64,000 nt of DNA, from positions 5,200,501-5,264,500 of the forward strand of contig NZ_JADOVJ010000001.1 in NCBI RefSeq assembly GCF_015752315.1. Reading direction: 5' to 3'. The notes beneath the pieces were generated by a model. It saw nothing but the letters and a program-made list of their open reading frames with translations. It was not told the origin of the DNA and did not search any database. The first letter of the stretch is position 1; every line of letters begins with the position of its first letter. Positions 26,186 to 35,081 of this stretch are shown one piece after another. The DNA comes from Nocardioides luteus. GTDB lineage: Bacteria > Actinomycetota > Actinomycetes > Propionibacteriales > Nocardioidaceae. The translations under genes and the position numbers were made by a program.

Positions 26186-27643
26186 CTAGTGCTTCTTCGT
26201 CTCGCGCCAGGAACGCTCGAAGGGGAGGCGCCAGGCGTGCGGCGCGATCAGCTGGTGGATCGAGTTGGGGCCCCAGGAGCCGGGAGCGTAGAGCCGGACC
26301 GGCGGCGGGTTGTCGAGGAGCGGCTGGGAGATCTCCCAGAGCGTCTCGATGCCCTCGGCGGTGGTGAAGAGGGTGTGGTCGCCGCGCATGGCGTCGTGGA
26401 TGAGGCGTTCGTACGCCTCCAGGACGCCGGTCGAGGAACTCGTCTCCTGCGTGGCGAACTGCATGGAGAGCTTCTCCAGCTTCATCCCGGGCCCGGGACG
26501 CTTGCCGTAGAACGACAGTGACATCTTCGACTGGTCGGCGAGGTCGAAGGTGAGGTGGTCGGGGCCTTGGGTGCCGGCGCCGGAGTTGGCCGGGAACATC
26601 GTCAGCGGCGGCTCCTTGAACGCGATCGAGATGATCCGTGCGCCCTCGGCCAGCTTCTTGCCGGTGCGCAGGAAGAACGGCACGCCCGCCCAGCGCCAGT
26701 TGTCGATGATCACCTTCATCGCGATGAAGGTCTCGGTGTCGGAGTCGTCGGCGACCTCGTTCTTGCCGCGGTAGCCGGAGTATTGGCCACGCACCACGTT
26801 GCGCGGGTCGAGCGGCTGGATCGAGCGGAAGACCTTGTTCTTCTCCTCGCCGATCGGGTCGGGGGCCAGCGACGTCGGCGGCTCCATCGCCATGAACGCC
26901 AGCACCTGCATCAGGTGGGTCACGACCATGTCGCGGTAGGCGCCGGTGCCCTCGTAGAAGGCGGTGCGTCCCTCCAGGCCGAGCGTCTCGGGGATGTCGA
27001 TCTGGACGTGGTCGATGAAGTTGCGGTTCCAGATCGGCTCGAAGAGCCCGTTGGCGAAGCGGAAGGCCAGGATGTTCTGCGCGGCCTCCTTGCCGAGGAA
27101 GTGGTCGATCCGGAAGATCTGCTCCTCGGTGAAGACCTCGTGGATCTTCGCGTTGAGCTCCTTGGCCGACTCGAGGTCGGTGCCGAAGGGCTTCTCCATG
27201 ATGATCCGGGCGCGCTCGACGAGGTCGGCCTCCTCGAGCTGACGAATCACGTCCTGGGCGGCCTTGGGCGGGACGCTGAGGTAGTGGAGGCGGCGTACGT
27301 CGCTGCCGACCCCCTGCAGCTTCTTCTCGGCGAGCTTCACCGCGTCGGCGAGCGCGTGCGGTCCCTCCTTGGTCGAGACGTAGGAGAGCATCCCGCCGAA
27401 GGCCTCCCAACGCGCGTCGGTGATCTCGCCCTTGCCGAACTCCTCGCACGCCTCGCGGGCGAAGGCGACGAAGTCCTCGTCGGACATCTCCTCCAGCGAG
27501 GTGCCGACGATCTGGGCGTCCGTCATCAGCCCGGCCTCGTTGAGTCTGAGCAGGCCAGGCAGGAGTTTGCGGCGCGCCAGATCACCCGTCGCACCGAAGA
27601 GCACGATCACATGTGGCAGGGCTTTGTCATCGATGGTGGCCAT
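26186..27643 (-). CDS. zwf: glucose-6-phosphate 1-dehydrogenase
   Basis: A 485-residue enzyme of the oxidative pentose phosphate pathway that oxidises glucose 6-phosphate to 6-phosphogluconolactone with NADP or NAD. The dinucleotide-binding GATGDLARRK is at residues 17-26 and the catalytic RIDHFLGKE at 178-186. Length is standard. It stands alone between the lipoprotein and pabB rather than in the usual tkt-tal-zwf-opcA cluster, so it may be a second, stand-alone isozyme. The gene's role is firm from its motifs. Confidence 0.95.
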   Translation of the reverse strand: MATIDDKALPHVIVLFGATGDLARRKLLPGLLRLNEAGLMTDAQIVGTSLEEMSDEDFVAFAREACEEFGKGEITDARWEAFGGMLSYVSTKEGPHALADAVKLAEKKLQGVGSDVRRLHYLSVPPKAAQDVIRQLEEADLVERARIIMEKPFGTDLESAKELNAKIHEVFTEEQIFRIDHFLGKEAAQNILAFRFANGLFEPIWNRNFIDHVQIDIPETLGLEGRTAFYEGTGAYRDMVVTHLMQVLAFMAMEPPTSLAPDPIGEEKNKVFRSIQPLDPRNVVRGQYSGYRGKNEVADDSDTETFIAMKVIIDNWRWAGVPFFLRTGKKLAEGARIISIAFKEPPLTMFPANSGAGTQGPDHLTFDLADQSKMSLSFYGKRPGPGMKLEKLSMQFATQETSSSTGVLEAYERLIHDAMRGDHTLFTTAEGIETLWEISQPLLDNPPPVRLYAPGSWGPNSIHQLIAPHAWRLPFERSWRETKKH

Positions 27644-27731
27644 GATGAGTCCACGGTAGTCCCCGTTTTATGAACGATCCAATAGACAACGGCCGCTGTC
27701 TCAACGTGTCGCCGTCTTTTCACCTGCTTGA

Positions 27732-28976
27732 TCATCTGCCGAGGGAAGCGCGCACCCGGTCGGCCTTCAACCGCGCCTCGGCAGCCTCCTCGACGACGTC
27801 GGATCTGACGGTGATTCCCCCACCGGTGCCGATCTGCCAAGTGCGGGTGTCGTGGGTCGTCAGCGTGCGGATGACGACGCCGAGGTCGGCCGGTCCGTCA
27901 CCGGAGATCCAGCCGAACGCACCGGCGTACGCCGCCCGCGGCCCGCCCAGATCGCGCTCGGCGCGCTCGATGACCTCCATCGTGCGCAGTTTGGGCGCGC
28001 CCGTCATCGAGCCGGCGGGGAAGAGCCTGCGCAACGCCTCGACCGTGGTGATCCCGTCGCTGAGATGTCCCCTGACCGTGGTGACGAGCTGGTGCACGGT
28101 CTCGTAGGACTCCACCTGCATCAGCCCCGGCACCTCCACGGTCCCCGGCTCGCACACCATCGCCAGGTCGTTGCGGAGCAGGTCGGTGATCATCAGGTTC
28201 TCGCTGCGGAGCTTGGGATCGGTCCGCAGCAGCTCCGCGTTGGCGGCGTCCTCCTGCTCGGTGGCTCCTCGCGGCGTCGTCCCCTTGATCGGTCGGGTCT
28301 CGATCACCCGATCCTCGCCGATGACCGCATAGCGCTCGGGGCTCGAGCTCAACAACCACACGTTGTGCCCGGCGACGTCGTGCTGGAGGAACCCTGCGTA
28401 CGGGGCGGGGTTGATGCTCCTGAGCCGCAGGTAGGTCTCCACCGGGTCGGCCTCGGCTTCGACCGTGGTGCGGTAGGTCAGGTTGGCCTCGTAGGTGTCG
28501 CCGGCCCGGAGGGCTTCCTGGACCTGGTCGAAGGCAGCGCGGTAGGCGGATAGTCGGGGATCAAACGGTCGGTTACCGACGGGTAGAGCGACCGTTTGAT
28601 CCCCGACTACCCCGAGCGGGTGGTCGAAGAGACGGACATGGGACGGGCGCATCCACACCGCGTCCGGCACGTCGAGAGAGGGGGTGGCCGGGAGATCCGT
28701 ACGGCACGCGTAGCCGAGGTAGCCGAACCACTGCTCCCCGGGCCCGACCTCGCGCTCGAGAACCTCCCAGATGTCGTCGCCGACGACCTCGGAGCGGCCG
28801 CCGGCATGGCGCAGCACCTCTCGGCGCGCGGCGGAGTAGGTCAGCGAGACGTCGTCGTCCTCCAGCCAGCCGATCAGGGACCGGGTGCCGGACCACTCCC
28901 GCGCCCCGCCGCCGTCGAGCCAGACGCAGCGGGGGTGTGCGGCGGCCACCTCGGCGAAGAGGTCCTCGACGCTCAC
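27732..28976 (-). CDS. pabB: aminodeoxychorismate synthase component I-like (PabB)
   Basis: A 414-residue chorismate-binding enzyme. Conserved blocks include VWLLSSSPERYAVIG, ETRPIKGTTPRG, SENLMITDLLRNDLAMVCEPGTV and AGSMTGAPKLRTMEVIERAERDLGG, which is the PabB pattern. It should combine with the adjacent PabA to make 4-amino-4-deoxychorismate for folate or a secondary metabolite. An unusual feature is a perfect inverted repeat (arms of 21 bases at 28551 and 28589) inside the coding sequence, in a variable linker between the N-terminal part and the catalytic core. That stretch uses codons rare for this genome (CTA, GTA, CGA). The gene stays in frame. Confidence 0.9.
   Translation of the reverse strand: MSVEDLFAEVAAAHPRCVWLDGGGAREWSGTRSLIGWLEDDDVSLTYSAARREVLRHAGGRSEVVGDDIWEVLEREVGPGEQWFGYLGYACRTDLPATPSLDVPDAVWMRPSHVRLFDHPLGVVGDQTVALPVGNRPFDPRLSAYRAAFDQVQEALRAGDTYEANLTYRTTVEAEADPVETYLRLRSINPAPYAGFLQHDVAGHNVWLLSSSPERYAVIGEDRVIETRPIKGTTPRGATEQEDAANAELLRTDPKLRSENLMITDLLRNDLAMVCEPGTVEVPGLMQVESYETVHQLVTTVRGHLSDGITTVEALRRLFPAGSMTGAPKLRTMEVIERAERDLGGPRAAYAGAFGWISGDGPADLGVVIRTLTTHDTRTWQIGTGGGITVRSDVVEEAAEARLKADRVRASLGR
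28551..28609. repeat. perfect 21-bp inverted repeat inside pabB
   Basis: Left arm 28551-28571, right arm 28589-28609, with a 17-base loop. The arms begin TAGTCGGGGATCAAACGG and are exact complements. The whole lies within pabB, reads in frame as a linker, and has higher AT content than its surroundings. It could be an inserted palindromic repeat tolerated as coding sequence, or an RNA hairpin. Confidence 0.85.
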
Positions 28977-28994
28977 CGGTGCCTCACCGCTGCC

Positions 28995-29564
28995 TCAGAC
29001 CTGCCGGTTCAGGAAGTTCGCGACCATCGCCGCGCCGTGCTGGGAGAGCACCGACTCGGGATGGAACTGCACGCCCTCGAGCGGCAGCTCACGATGACGT
29101 ACGCCCATCACGACCCCGTCCTCGGAACGGGCCGTGACCTCGAGGACATCGGGCACGGAGACGGCCGCAAGGGAGTGGTAGCGCACCGCCTCGAGCGGCG
29201 AGGGAAGGCCCGCGAAGACCCCGCGACCGTCATGGGTCACCTGCGCGACCTCGCCGTGGGCCGGCTCGATCCGGTCGACGACGCCGCCGTAGGCGGTCAC
29301 CAGGCCCTGCATCCCCAGGCAGACGCCGAGGACGGGCCGCCCCGCCGCCAGGAGTACGTCACGCCCGACCGCGAAGTCCGCCGGGTCGGCAGGATGGCCA
29401 GGCCCGGGCGAGAGCACCACGTGGGTGTAGCCGGCGAGGTCGCCGAGCTTCACCTCGTCGTGCTCGACGACGTCGGGCATCTCCCCGCTGACCTGCGCGA
29501 TCATGTGGACGAGGCTCCACACATAGGAGTCGTGGTGATCGATCACCACCACGCGGTCGGTCAT
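28995..29564 (-). CDS. pabA: glutamine amidotransferase component of aminodeoxychorismate synthase
   Basis: A 189-residue class I glutamine amidotransferase with the full triad: C82 in VLGVCLGMQGL, H168 and E170 in GVQFHPESVL. The oxyanion-type strand LSPGPGHPADPADF is also present. It supplies ammonia to a chorismate-amination subunit, here most likely the PabB encoded 18 bases downstream. Its ATG overlaps the stop of the PhzE-like gene (ATGA), so the three genes form one unit. It could alternatively serve a TrpE-type enzyme, since the two amidotransferases are often shared. Confidence 0.9.
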   Translation of the reverse strand: MTDRVVVIDHHDSYVWSLVHMIAQVSGEMPDVVEHDEVKLGDLAGYTHVVLSPGPGHPADPADFAVGRDVLLAAGRPVLGVCLGMQGLVTAYGGVVDRIEPAHGEVAQVTHDGRGVFAGLPSPLEAVRYHSLAAVSVPDVLEVTARSEDGVVMGVRHRELPLEGVQFHPESVLSQHGAAMVANFLNRQV

Positions 29565-31501
29565 TGTGCGAGGAGGTCGCTGACGACATCGTGGATGAGG
29601 TCGTAGCCGCGCTCGGTGAGGACGGACTCCGCGTGGAACTGGATGCCGGCGTAGTGGGGCCCGGAGATGGCGTGGATGTCGCCGGTCTCGGGGTCGGCGT
29701 CCACCGACACCCCCGCGGGCAGCTCCGTGGAGCCGACCCGTCCGACGAAGGTGTTGTAGAAGCCGACGCGCTCGCGGCGCGGCCGCCCGCCGAACCCGAG
29801 GCCGACCCGGGTCTGGGTGCCCTGGAAGACGATGTCCTTGTAGTGGAGCCCGATCCCGAGCTGGTGGCACAGCGCCTGGTGACCGAGGCAGACCGCCAGG
29901 AACGGCTGCTCGCTCTCGAGCAGCGACGCGACGGCGGCCCGCAGCTTGGCCATCTTGGGGTCCTCGTCGTCGCGCGGGTCGCCGGGCCCGGGGCCGACGA
30001 TGACGAGATCGGCACCCTCGAACGCACCCTCGGAGTAGTCCTCGTGGCGCACCACGGACGAGGTCATACCGAGCACCCGGAGCACGTGGCGCAGCATGCG
30101 CACGAAGTCGTCCTCGCCGTCGAGGATCACCGCGTGCTTGCCGGCGAGGTGGGCCGACGGCTCCTCGTCGGCCTGGTCGGTCAGCCAGAACGACGACAGC
30201 CGACGGTTGCGGGCGGCCAGGGTCAACAGCAGGTCCTCGTCGTTGACCAGCTCGGACACATCCTGTGCCAAAGCAGGCGCCGCCGGCACCAGGCCGAAGG
30301 CGGACAGGATGCCGCCGGCCTTGGCGTGCGTCTCGGCGACCTCGTAGTTCGGGTCGGAGTCGCGTACCAACGTTGCGCCCGCGCTCACCTTCAGCCGGCC
30401 ATCGATGGAGACGTCCGCCGTGCGGATCACGATCGGCGAATCGACCGTCGGGGCGCCGGACTCGTCACGGCCGAGCAGCGCGAGGGCGGCGCCGTAGTAG
30501 CCACGGCCCTCCGGCTCGTACTTCTTGATCAGCCGGCAGGCGTTCTCCACCGGCGAGCCGGTCACGGTGGCGGCGTACATCGTGTCGCGCAGGATCTCGC
30601 GCGGGTCACGCCCGGAACGGCCGGCGAGCAGGTATTCGGTGTGGATCAGCCGCGACATCGGCTTCAGGAACGGCCCGAGCACCTGGCCGCCCTGGTCGCA
30701 GATGTCGCACATCATCTTGAGCTCCTCGTCGACCACCATGAAGAGCTCGTAGACCTCCTTCTGATCCGTCAGGAAGTCGGTCAGCTGCCCCTTGAGATCG
30801 TGGGCGATCTTCTCCGGCGTTCCCGCGAGGTCGCGCGGCAGCCGGAAGGTGCCGGAGATCGGGTTCATCCGGACGTCGCCGCCGTGGACGCTCACGTGGC
30901 GCTCCGGCGAGGCGCCGATGAGGTAGCGGTCGCCGGTGAAGAAGCAGTAGGTCCAGTACGCCCCGCGCTCGCGCTCCAGCAGACGACGCAGCACGGTGAG
31001 CGCGCGCTCGTGGTTCCAGTCGTCGAGCTGCGCCCGGTAGTGGCGGCCGATCACGAAGTTGGCGCCCTCGCCCTGGCCGATCTCGTCCTCGATGACGGTC
31101 TTGACCAGGTCGGCGTAGGTGTCGTCGTCGACGTCGAACCCGCCGCGGTCGGTGAACTCGACGGGGACGTCCGGCAGTGCGTCGATGACCTCGGCGACCG
31201 AGAACTCCCACTCGCGCTCCACGTCGACGACCACCAGCGGGGTGCCGTCGTCGTGGGCCTCGAAGCCTCGCTCGCTGACCTGCCGGAACGGCACCGCGAG
31301 CAGCCGGTCGGCGACCTTGCCGGGCTCTGGGGTGCCCTCCTCGAGAGGTACGTCGAGCAGCGACTCGACCACCGACCGGGTGCCTGCCAGCATGCCGACC
31401 GTGTCGCGGTCACCCGCTCGCGAGGAGCGCCGGATGATCGCCCACGCCTCGTGCCCCGTGATCTCCTCGATCGCGGTCTTGGCAGGGCTGTTGGTCGTCA
31501 T
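29561..31501 (-). CDS. fused chorismate aminating synthase, PhzE-like (ADIC/anthranilate synthase)
   Basis: A 646-residue fusion of a chorismate-binding synthase (residues about 1-410) and a glutamine amidotransferase (about 455-646). The latter has C538, H623 and E625. The core motif ATVTGSPVENACRLIKKYEPEGRGYYG and the linker GPGPGDPRDDEDPKMAKL fit the PhzE family, which makes 2-amino-2-desoxyisochorismate, rather than stand-alone TrpE. Anthranilate formation is still possible. No other phenazine genes (phzD, F, A/B, G) are in the window. It heads the three-gene unit with pabA and pabB and is divergent from a sigma factor gene. Confidence 0.8.
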   Translation of the reverse strand: MTTNSPAKTAIEEITGHEAWAIIRRSSRAGDRDTVGMLAGTRSVVESLLDVPLEEGTPEPGKVADRLLAVPFRQVSERGFEAHDDGTPLVVVDVEREWEFSVAEVIDALPDVPVEFTDRGGFDVDDDTYADLVKTVIEDEIGQGEGANFVIGRHYRAQLDDWNHERALTVLRRLLERERGAYWTYCFFTGDRYLIGASPERHVSVHGGDVRMNPISGTFRLPRDLAGTPEKIAHDLKGQLTDFLTDQKEVYELFMVVDEELKMMCDICDQGGQVLGPFLKPMSRLIHTEYLLAGRSGRDPREILRDTMYAATVTGSPVENACRLIKKYEPEGRGYYGAALALLGRDESGAPTVDSPIVIRTADVSIDGRLKVSAGATLVRDSDPNYEVAETHAKAGGILSAFGLVPAAPALAQDVSELVNDEDLLLTLAARNRRLSSFWLTDQADEEPSAHLAGKHAVILDGEDDFVRMLRHVLRVLGMTSSVVRHEDYSEGAFEGADLVIVGPGPGDPRDDEDPKMAKLRAAVASLLESEQPFLAVCLGHQALCHQLGIGLHYKDIVFQGTQTRVGLGFGGRPRRERVGFYNTFVGRVGSTELPAGVSVDADPETGDIHAISGPHYAGIQFHAESVLTERGYDLIHDVVSDLLAQ

Positions 31502-31596
31502 GGGAGGAGCCTAATCCGCACGCTCGCGCGAGGCGCATTCGATTCGGATGGTGGGCCGCGTGCAACCCCGCGGTGCCCCCGATCCGTTGACAGTGC

Positions 31597-32097
31597 GTGA
31601 GACGTTCCCAAGACGCCGAATTCGAGGCCTTCGTACGCCGCCACCGAGCGCAGCTCGTCGGCACCGCCCGGCTGCTGACCGCCGGCGACGCCCACCTGGC
31701 CGAGGACCTGGTCCAGACGACCCTGGTCAAGGTCTACCTGGCCTGGGGGCGAGCCTCGCAGCAGCCCGCTGCGTACGCTCGCCGCACCCTGGTCAACTGC
31801 CTGACCGACCATCGCAGGCGCCCGTTCTTCCGACGGGAGCACGGCGCGGTGTCGCTGCCCGAGACCGCGGTCGAGGACCCGGCGATGGTCGATCCCGAGC
31901 TGGTCGCGGCACTGGCCGAGCTCCCGCCCCGGCAGCGCGCGGCCGTCGTGCTCCGACACGTCCACGACCTCTCGGTCGACGAGGTCGCCGACGCACTCAG
32001 CTGCTCGACCGGAACCGTGAAGTCCCAGACGGCACGCGGCCTGGACAAGCTCCGCGCGCTGCTCACCCCCACCCAACTGACAGGAGACTCCCGATGA
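31597..32097 (+). CDS. RNA polymerase sigma factor, SigE-family ECF
   Basis: A 166-residue ECF sigma factor of the SigE-family subfamily. Region 2 starts FEAFVRRHRAQLVGTARLLTAGDAHLAEDLVQTTLVKVYLAWGRA, and region 4 is LPPRQRAAVVLRHVHDLSVDEVADALSCSTGTVKSQTARGLDKLRALL. The start is a GTG at 31597. An ATGA overlap couples it to a membrane protein downstream. ECF factors of this subfamily usually lack classical zinc anti-sigma partners; the downstream protein is the natural candidate for that role. Confidence 0.85.
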   Translation: MRRSQDAEFEAFVRRHRAQLVGTARLLTAGDAHLAEDLVQTTLVKVYLAWGRASQQPAAYARRTLVNCLTDHRRRPFFRREHGAVSLPETAVEDPAMVDPELVAALAELPPRQRAAVVLRHVHDLSVDEVADALSCSTGTVKSQTARGLDKLRALLTPTQLTGDSR

Positions 32098-32708
32098 ACG
32101 ACGTGATCGACCGCCTCGCCCGCCTGACCCCCTCCGCCCCTTCGGCCGACGATGCCGCCGCCGACCTCCGTCGTGGCCACCAGGCGCTCGCCCGGCGCCG
32201 GATCAAGCGCGCCGCCCTCGGTGGTGCCGCCCTGACCCTCGCGGTCGGCGGCGCCTTCGGCGGGATCGCCCTGACCTCCGACAACGGCGGCACGCCGACG
32301 GTCCAGGCCGCCGACACCGTCAAGCTGGTGGACTACAACGGCACCCAGATGCCCGGCTACACCGTGGCGAAGGTGCCCGAGGGGTTCGTGCTGCAGGGCT
32401 CCGACCAGTACGTCCTCGCCGTCGCCCGCCCCGACGACAAGTCGACCATCAGCGACTTCCGGGACAAGATCGTGGTGACCCTCGAGTCGCCCTCGGCGCC
32501 CGCCGAGGGCGCCACCGACACCACCGTCAACGGCCAGCCCGCCACCCTCGTCAAGACCCCCGACGGCGCGACCATGCTCAAGTACGCCTACCGCGACTTC
32601 ACCGTCGTCATCCAGATGTGGAACTCCATCCACCTCACCGACAAGCAGCTCGTCGAGTTCGCCGAGGGCGTCGAGGTCACCGCCGACGCCAAGCCGTCCG
32701 TCGGCTGA
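32094..32708 (+). CDS. membrane-anchored protein coupled to the sigma factor
   Basis: A 204-residue protein with a short cytoplasmic N-terminus (residues 1-40), one membrane helix (AALGGAALTLAVGGAFGGIAL) and an extracytoplasmic domain beginning near residue 75. The topology, with a cytoplasmic tail facing the sigma factor, and the overlapping start fit an anti-sigma or co-regulator role. No ZAS motif (HxxxCxxC) is present. The domain VKLVDYNGTQMPGYTVAKVPEGF was not recognised. The function is inferred from context only. Confidence 0.7.
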   Translation: MNDVIDRLARLTPSAPSADDAAADLRRGHQALARRRIKRAALGGAALTLAVGGAFGGIALTSDNGGTPTVQAADTVKLVDYNGTQMPGYTVAKVPEGFVLQGSDQYVLAVARPDDKSTISDFRDKIVVTLESPSAPAEGATDTTVNGQPATLVKTPDGATMLKYAYRDFTVVIQMWNSIHLTDKQLVEFAEGVEVTADAKPSVG

Positions 32709-32724
32709 CCCCTCCCCAGCCCCG

Positions 32725-32850
32725 CTGGTCGAGCCGCGAGGCCGCCTGCTGCCGAGCGTGTCGAGACCAACACGGTCGAATCGAGCGCCGAGACGACTGT
32801 GTTGGTCTCGACACGGATTCGTTCGTCCCTCACGAATCCGGCTCGACCAG
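32725..32850. repeat. dispersed palindromic element, copy 1
   Basis: Begins CTGGTCGAGCCGCG and ends CGGCTCGACCAG, with an inner pair GTGTCGAGACCAACAC and GTGTTGGTCTCGACAC. The whole is an imperfect inverted repeat of about 126 bases between the sigma operon and the convergent HelR gene. The inner pair and outer ends recur at 42830-42929, so this is a dispersed repeat of the genome. Confidence 0.8.
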
Positions 32851-32856
32851 CGAGGG

Positions 32857-35046
32857 CTAGGAGACCGTGGTCAGGAGCTGCGTGGCGCGGGTGAGGACGA
32901 CGTAGAGAGTGGCGCGGCCCGTGGCCGACTCACGCTCGATCTCGTCGGGGCTGACCACGACGATGCCGTCGAACTCGAGGCCCTTGGTGTCGAGGCCGGT
33001 GAGGACGACGATGCGGTCCTCGCCGGAGGGCACCGAGGTGGGGTCGGCGGCCGAGGCAGCAGCCGACGGAGCGTCGGCCGCGAACTCCGACCACGACGCC
33101 AGCCACGAGTTGACCTCGGAACGGCGGGCGACCGGAACCACGATGCCGACAGTGCCGCCGACCTGAGCGGCGATCTCGCCGACCGCCTCGCGGGTGGCCT
33201 TCTCCAGGTCGACCGCGTTCTCGATGACCTGCGGCTCGACGCCGGTCGAGCGGACCGCGGTGGGCAGGTCGGCGTCGAGGCCGACCCGCTCGGCGTACGC
33301 GGCGGCGAAGGCGTAGATCTCGGCCGAGTTGCGGTAGTTCGTGGACAGGTGGAACGCGTGGACCGGCTTGCCCTCCAGCGCCTTGGCCCGCGCCTCCTCC
33401 GCCTCCGATGCCACCGGCCACGAGGACTGGGCGGGGTCGCCGACGATGGTCCACGAGGCCGTACGTCCCCGGCGGCCGACCATCCGCCACTGCATCGGGG
33501 TGAGGTCCTGGGCCTCGTCGATGAGGATGTGGGCGAACGGGTCGTCGTCGATTCGGTAGGTCGGCGGGCGCCAGCCCCGGCCCGAGGAGAACTCGCGGTC
33601 GGAGGCGGTCATCAGCTCGGCGATGTCGATGCCGCTCTGGTCGGCGTCGCGCTCGTCGGCGGCCTGCTCGGGGATGTCGCCGATCGCGTAGCGGAGCTCG
33701 TCGAGCAGCGGGATGTCCTCGATGGCCAGGTCGGCGTCGGTCAGCCCGCGACCGGCCCACGACTTGAGGAGCAGCTGCTGCTCGTCGTGGGTCAGGATCC
33801 CCTCGGAGACGCGGGCCAGGAACTCGGGCTCACGCAGCCAGCCGAGCACCTCGCGCGCCTCCAACGCCGGCCACCAGGCGGCGGCGAACTCGAGGAAGGC
33901 GGGGTTGTCGAGCATCTCGTCGTTGAAGACCTCGCGGCCTCGCTCGCGGCCGCGCTCACCGCGTACCTGACGCCAGAGGATGTCGAGAAGCATCTGGGGT
34001 ACGCGGCGCAGCTGCTGGTTGCGGCGGCCCTGGCTCATCAGCTGCCGGCGCAGCTCACCGAGCCGCTTGCCGTCGAGTCGCAGCGAGTCGTCGCGATAGA
34101 AGACCTTGAACTCGCGCGGGGACCCCGGCGCCTGCTGGCGTGAGGCCCGGCGCAGCACCTCGGCCATCCGGGCCGAGCCCTTCACGTCGGCGACGGCGGG
34201 GTCGTTGTGCCACGTCGCGCGTACGCCGTCGACGACCTCACCCAGCGACCGCAGCGCCACCGCGGTCTCACCGAGGCTCGGGAGGACGCGCTCGATGTAG
34301 CGCATGAAGACGCCCGACGGGCCCACGATGAGCACGCCGCCGGACTCGTAGCGGCGTCGCTCGGTGTAGAGCAGGTAGGCAGCCCGGTGCAGAGCCACCA
34401 CGGTCTTGCCCACGCCCGGGCCGCCGGAGATGGTCGTGACGCCCTTGCCGGGCGCCCGGATGGCCTTGTCCTGCTCGGCCTGGATGGTCGCGACGATGGA
34501 GTGCATCGTGCGGTCGCGGGCGCGGCTGAGCTGGGCGATGAGGGCGCCCTCGCCGACGATCGGCAGCTCGGCGCCGGAACGCTCCAGAGCCTCGGCGTCG
34601 AGCAGCTCGTCCTCGACGCCGATGACGCTCTGCCCCTCGGAGCGGAGCACCCGGCGCCGGATCACCGACCTCGGCTCGACCGCGGTGGCCTGGTAGAACA
34701 CCGCGGCCGCCGGCGCGCGCCAGTCGATCAGCAGCGAGTCGCGCTCGGCGTCGCGCAGGCCGATGCGGCCGACGTAGCGCGGTTCCGGGTCGACCGCGGG
34801 GTCGAGGTCGAGGCGGCCGAAGACCAGGCCCTCGTGAGCAGCGTCGAGCTGCGCGATCCGTCGCGCCGCCTGGAAGGCGAACGCGTCGCGCTCGACCAGC
34901 CCGCCCTCGTGCCCCAGGCGGCCACGGTCGCGGCCCTCGTTGGCCAGCTCCTGCGCAGCGCGCGCCGACTCCCCCAGCTGGAGGTAGACACGATCTACGA
35001 ACCTCTGCTCCTGAGCGATCTCGCGCTCAGCCAGCTTGTCGTTCAA
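32857..35046 (-). CDS. UvrD-like ATPase, HelR-type RNA polymerase recycling factor
   Basis: A 729-residue superfamily 1 helicase-like ATPase. Walker A is GGPGVGKT at residues 208-215, and later motifs include ILIDEAQDLTPMQWRMVGRRG (motif II/III), LSTNYRNSAEIYAFAA and the final LYVVLTRATQLL. An N-terminal coiled region and the lack of DNA-repair neighbours fit the HelD/HelR family, which pulls stalled RNA polymerase off DNA. In actinobacteria HelR can protect against rifampicin. The start is TTG at 35046 with GGGGGAA upstream. A rifampicin-associated element was looked for and not seen. Confidence 0.8.
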   Translation of the reverse strand: MNDKLAEREIAQEQRFVDRVYLQLGESARAAQELANEGRDRGRLGHEGGLVERDAFAFQAARRIAQLDAAHEGLVFGRLDLDPAVDPEPRYVGRIGLRDAERDSLLIDWRAPAAAVFYQATAVEPRSVIRRRVLRSEGQSVIGVEDELLDAEALERSGAELPIVGEGALIAQLSRARDRTMHSIVATIQAEQDKAIRAPGKGVTTISGGPGVGKTVVALHRAAYLLYTERRRYESGGVLIVGPSGVFMRYIERVLPSLGETAVALRSLGEVVDGVRATWHNDPAVADVKGSARMAEVLRRASRQQAPGSPREFKVFYRDDSLRLDGKRLGELRRQLMSQGRRNQQLRRVPQMLLDILWRQVRGERGRERGREVFNDEMLDNPAFLEFAAAWWPALEAREVLGWLREPEFLARVSEGILTHDEQQLLLKSWAGRGLTDADLAIEDIPLLDELRYAIGDIPEQAADERDADQSGIDIAELMTASDREFSSGRGWRPPTYRIDDDPFAHILIDEAQDLTPMQWRMVGRRGRTASWTIVGDPAQSSWPVASEAEEARAKALEGKPVHAFHLSTNYRNSAEIYAFAAAYAERVGLDADLPTAVRSTGVEPQVIENAVDLEKATREAVGEIAAQVGGTVGIVVPVARRSEVNSWLASWSEFAADAPSAAASAADPTSVPSGEDRIVVLTGLDTKGLEFDGIVVVSPDEIERESATGRATLYVVLTRATQLLTTVS

Positions 35047-35081
35047 CTGGATGTTCCCCCGTTACCAAAGATCCACACCCG

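Noticed and set aside
29561..31501. A phenazine biosynthesis cluster
   Set aside because: Only the PhzE-like step is present; PhzA/B, D, F and G are not in the window.
29564..31600. A plus-strand frame opposite the PhzE-like gene
   Set aside because: The minus strand contains all catalytic motifs; the plus frame has none.
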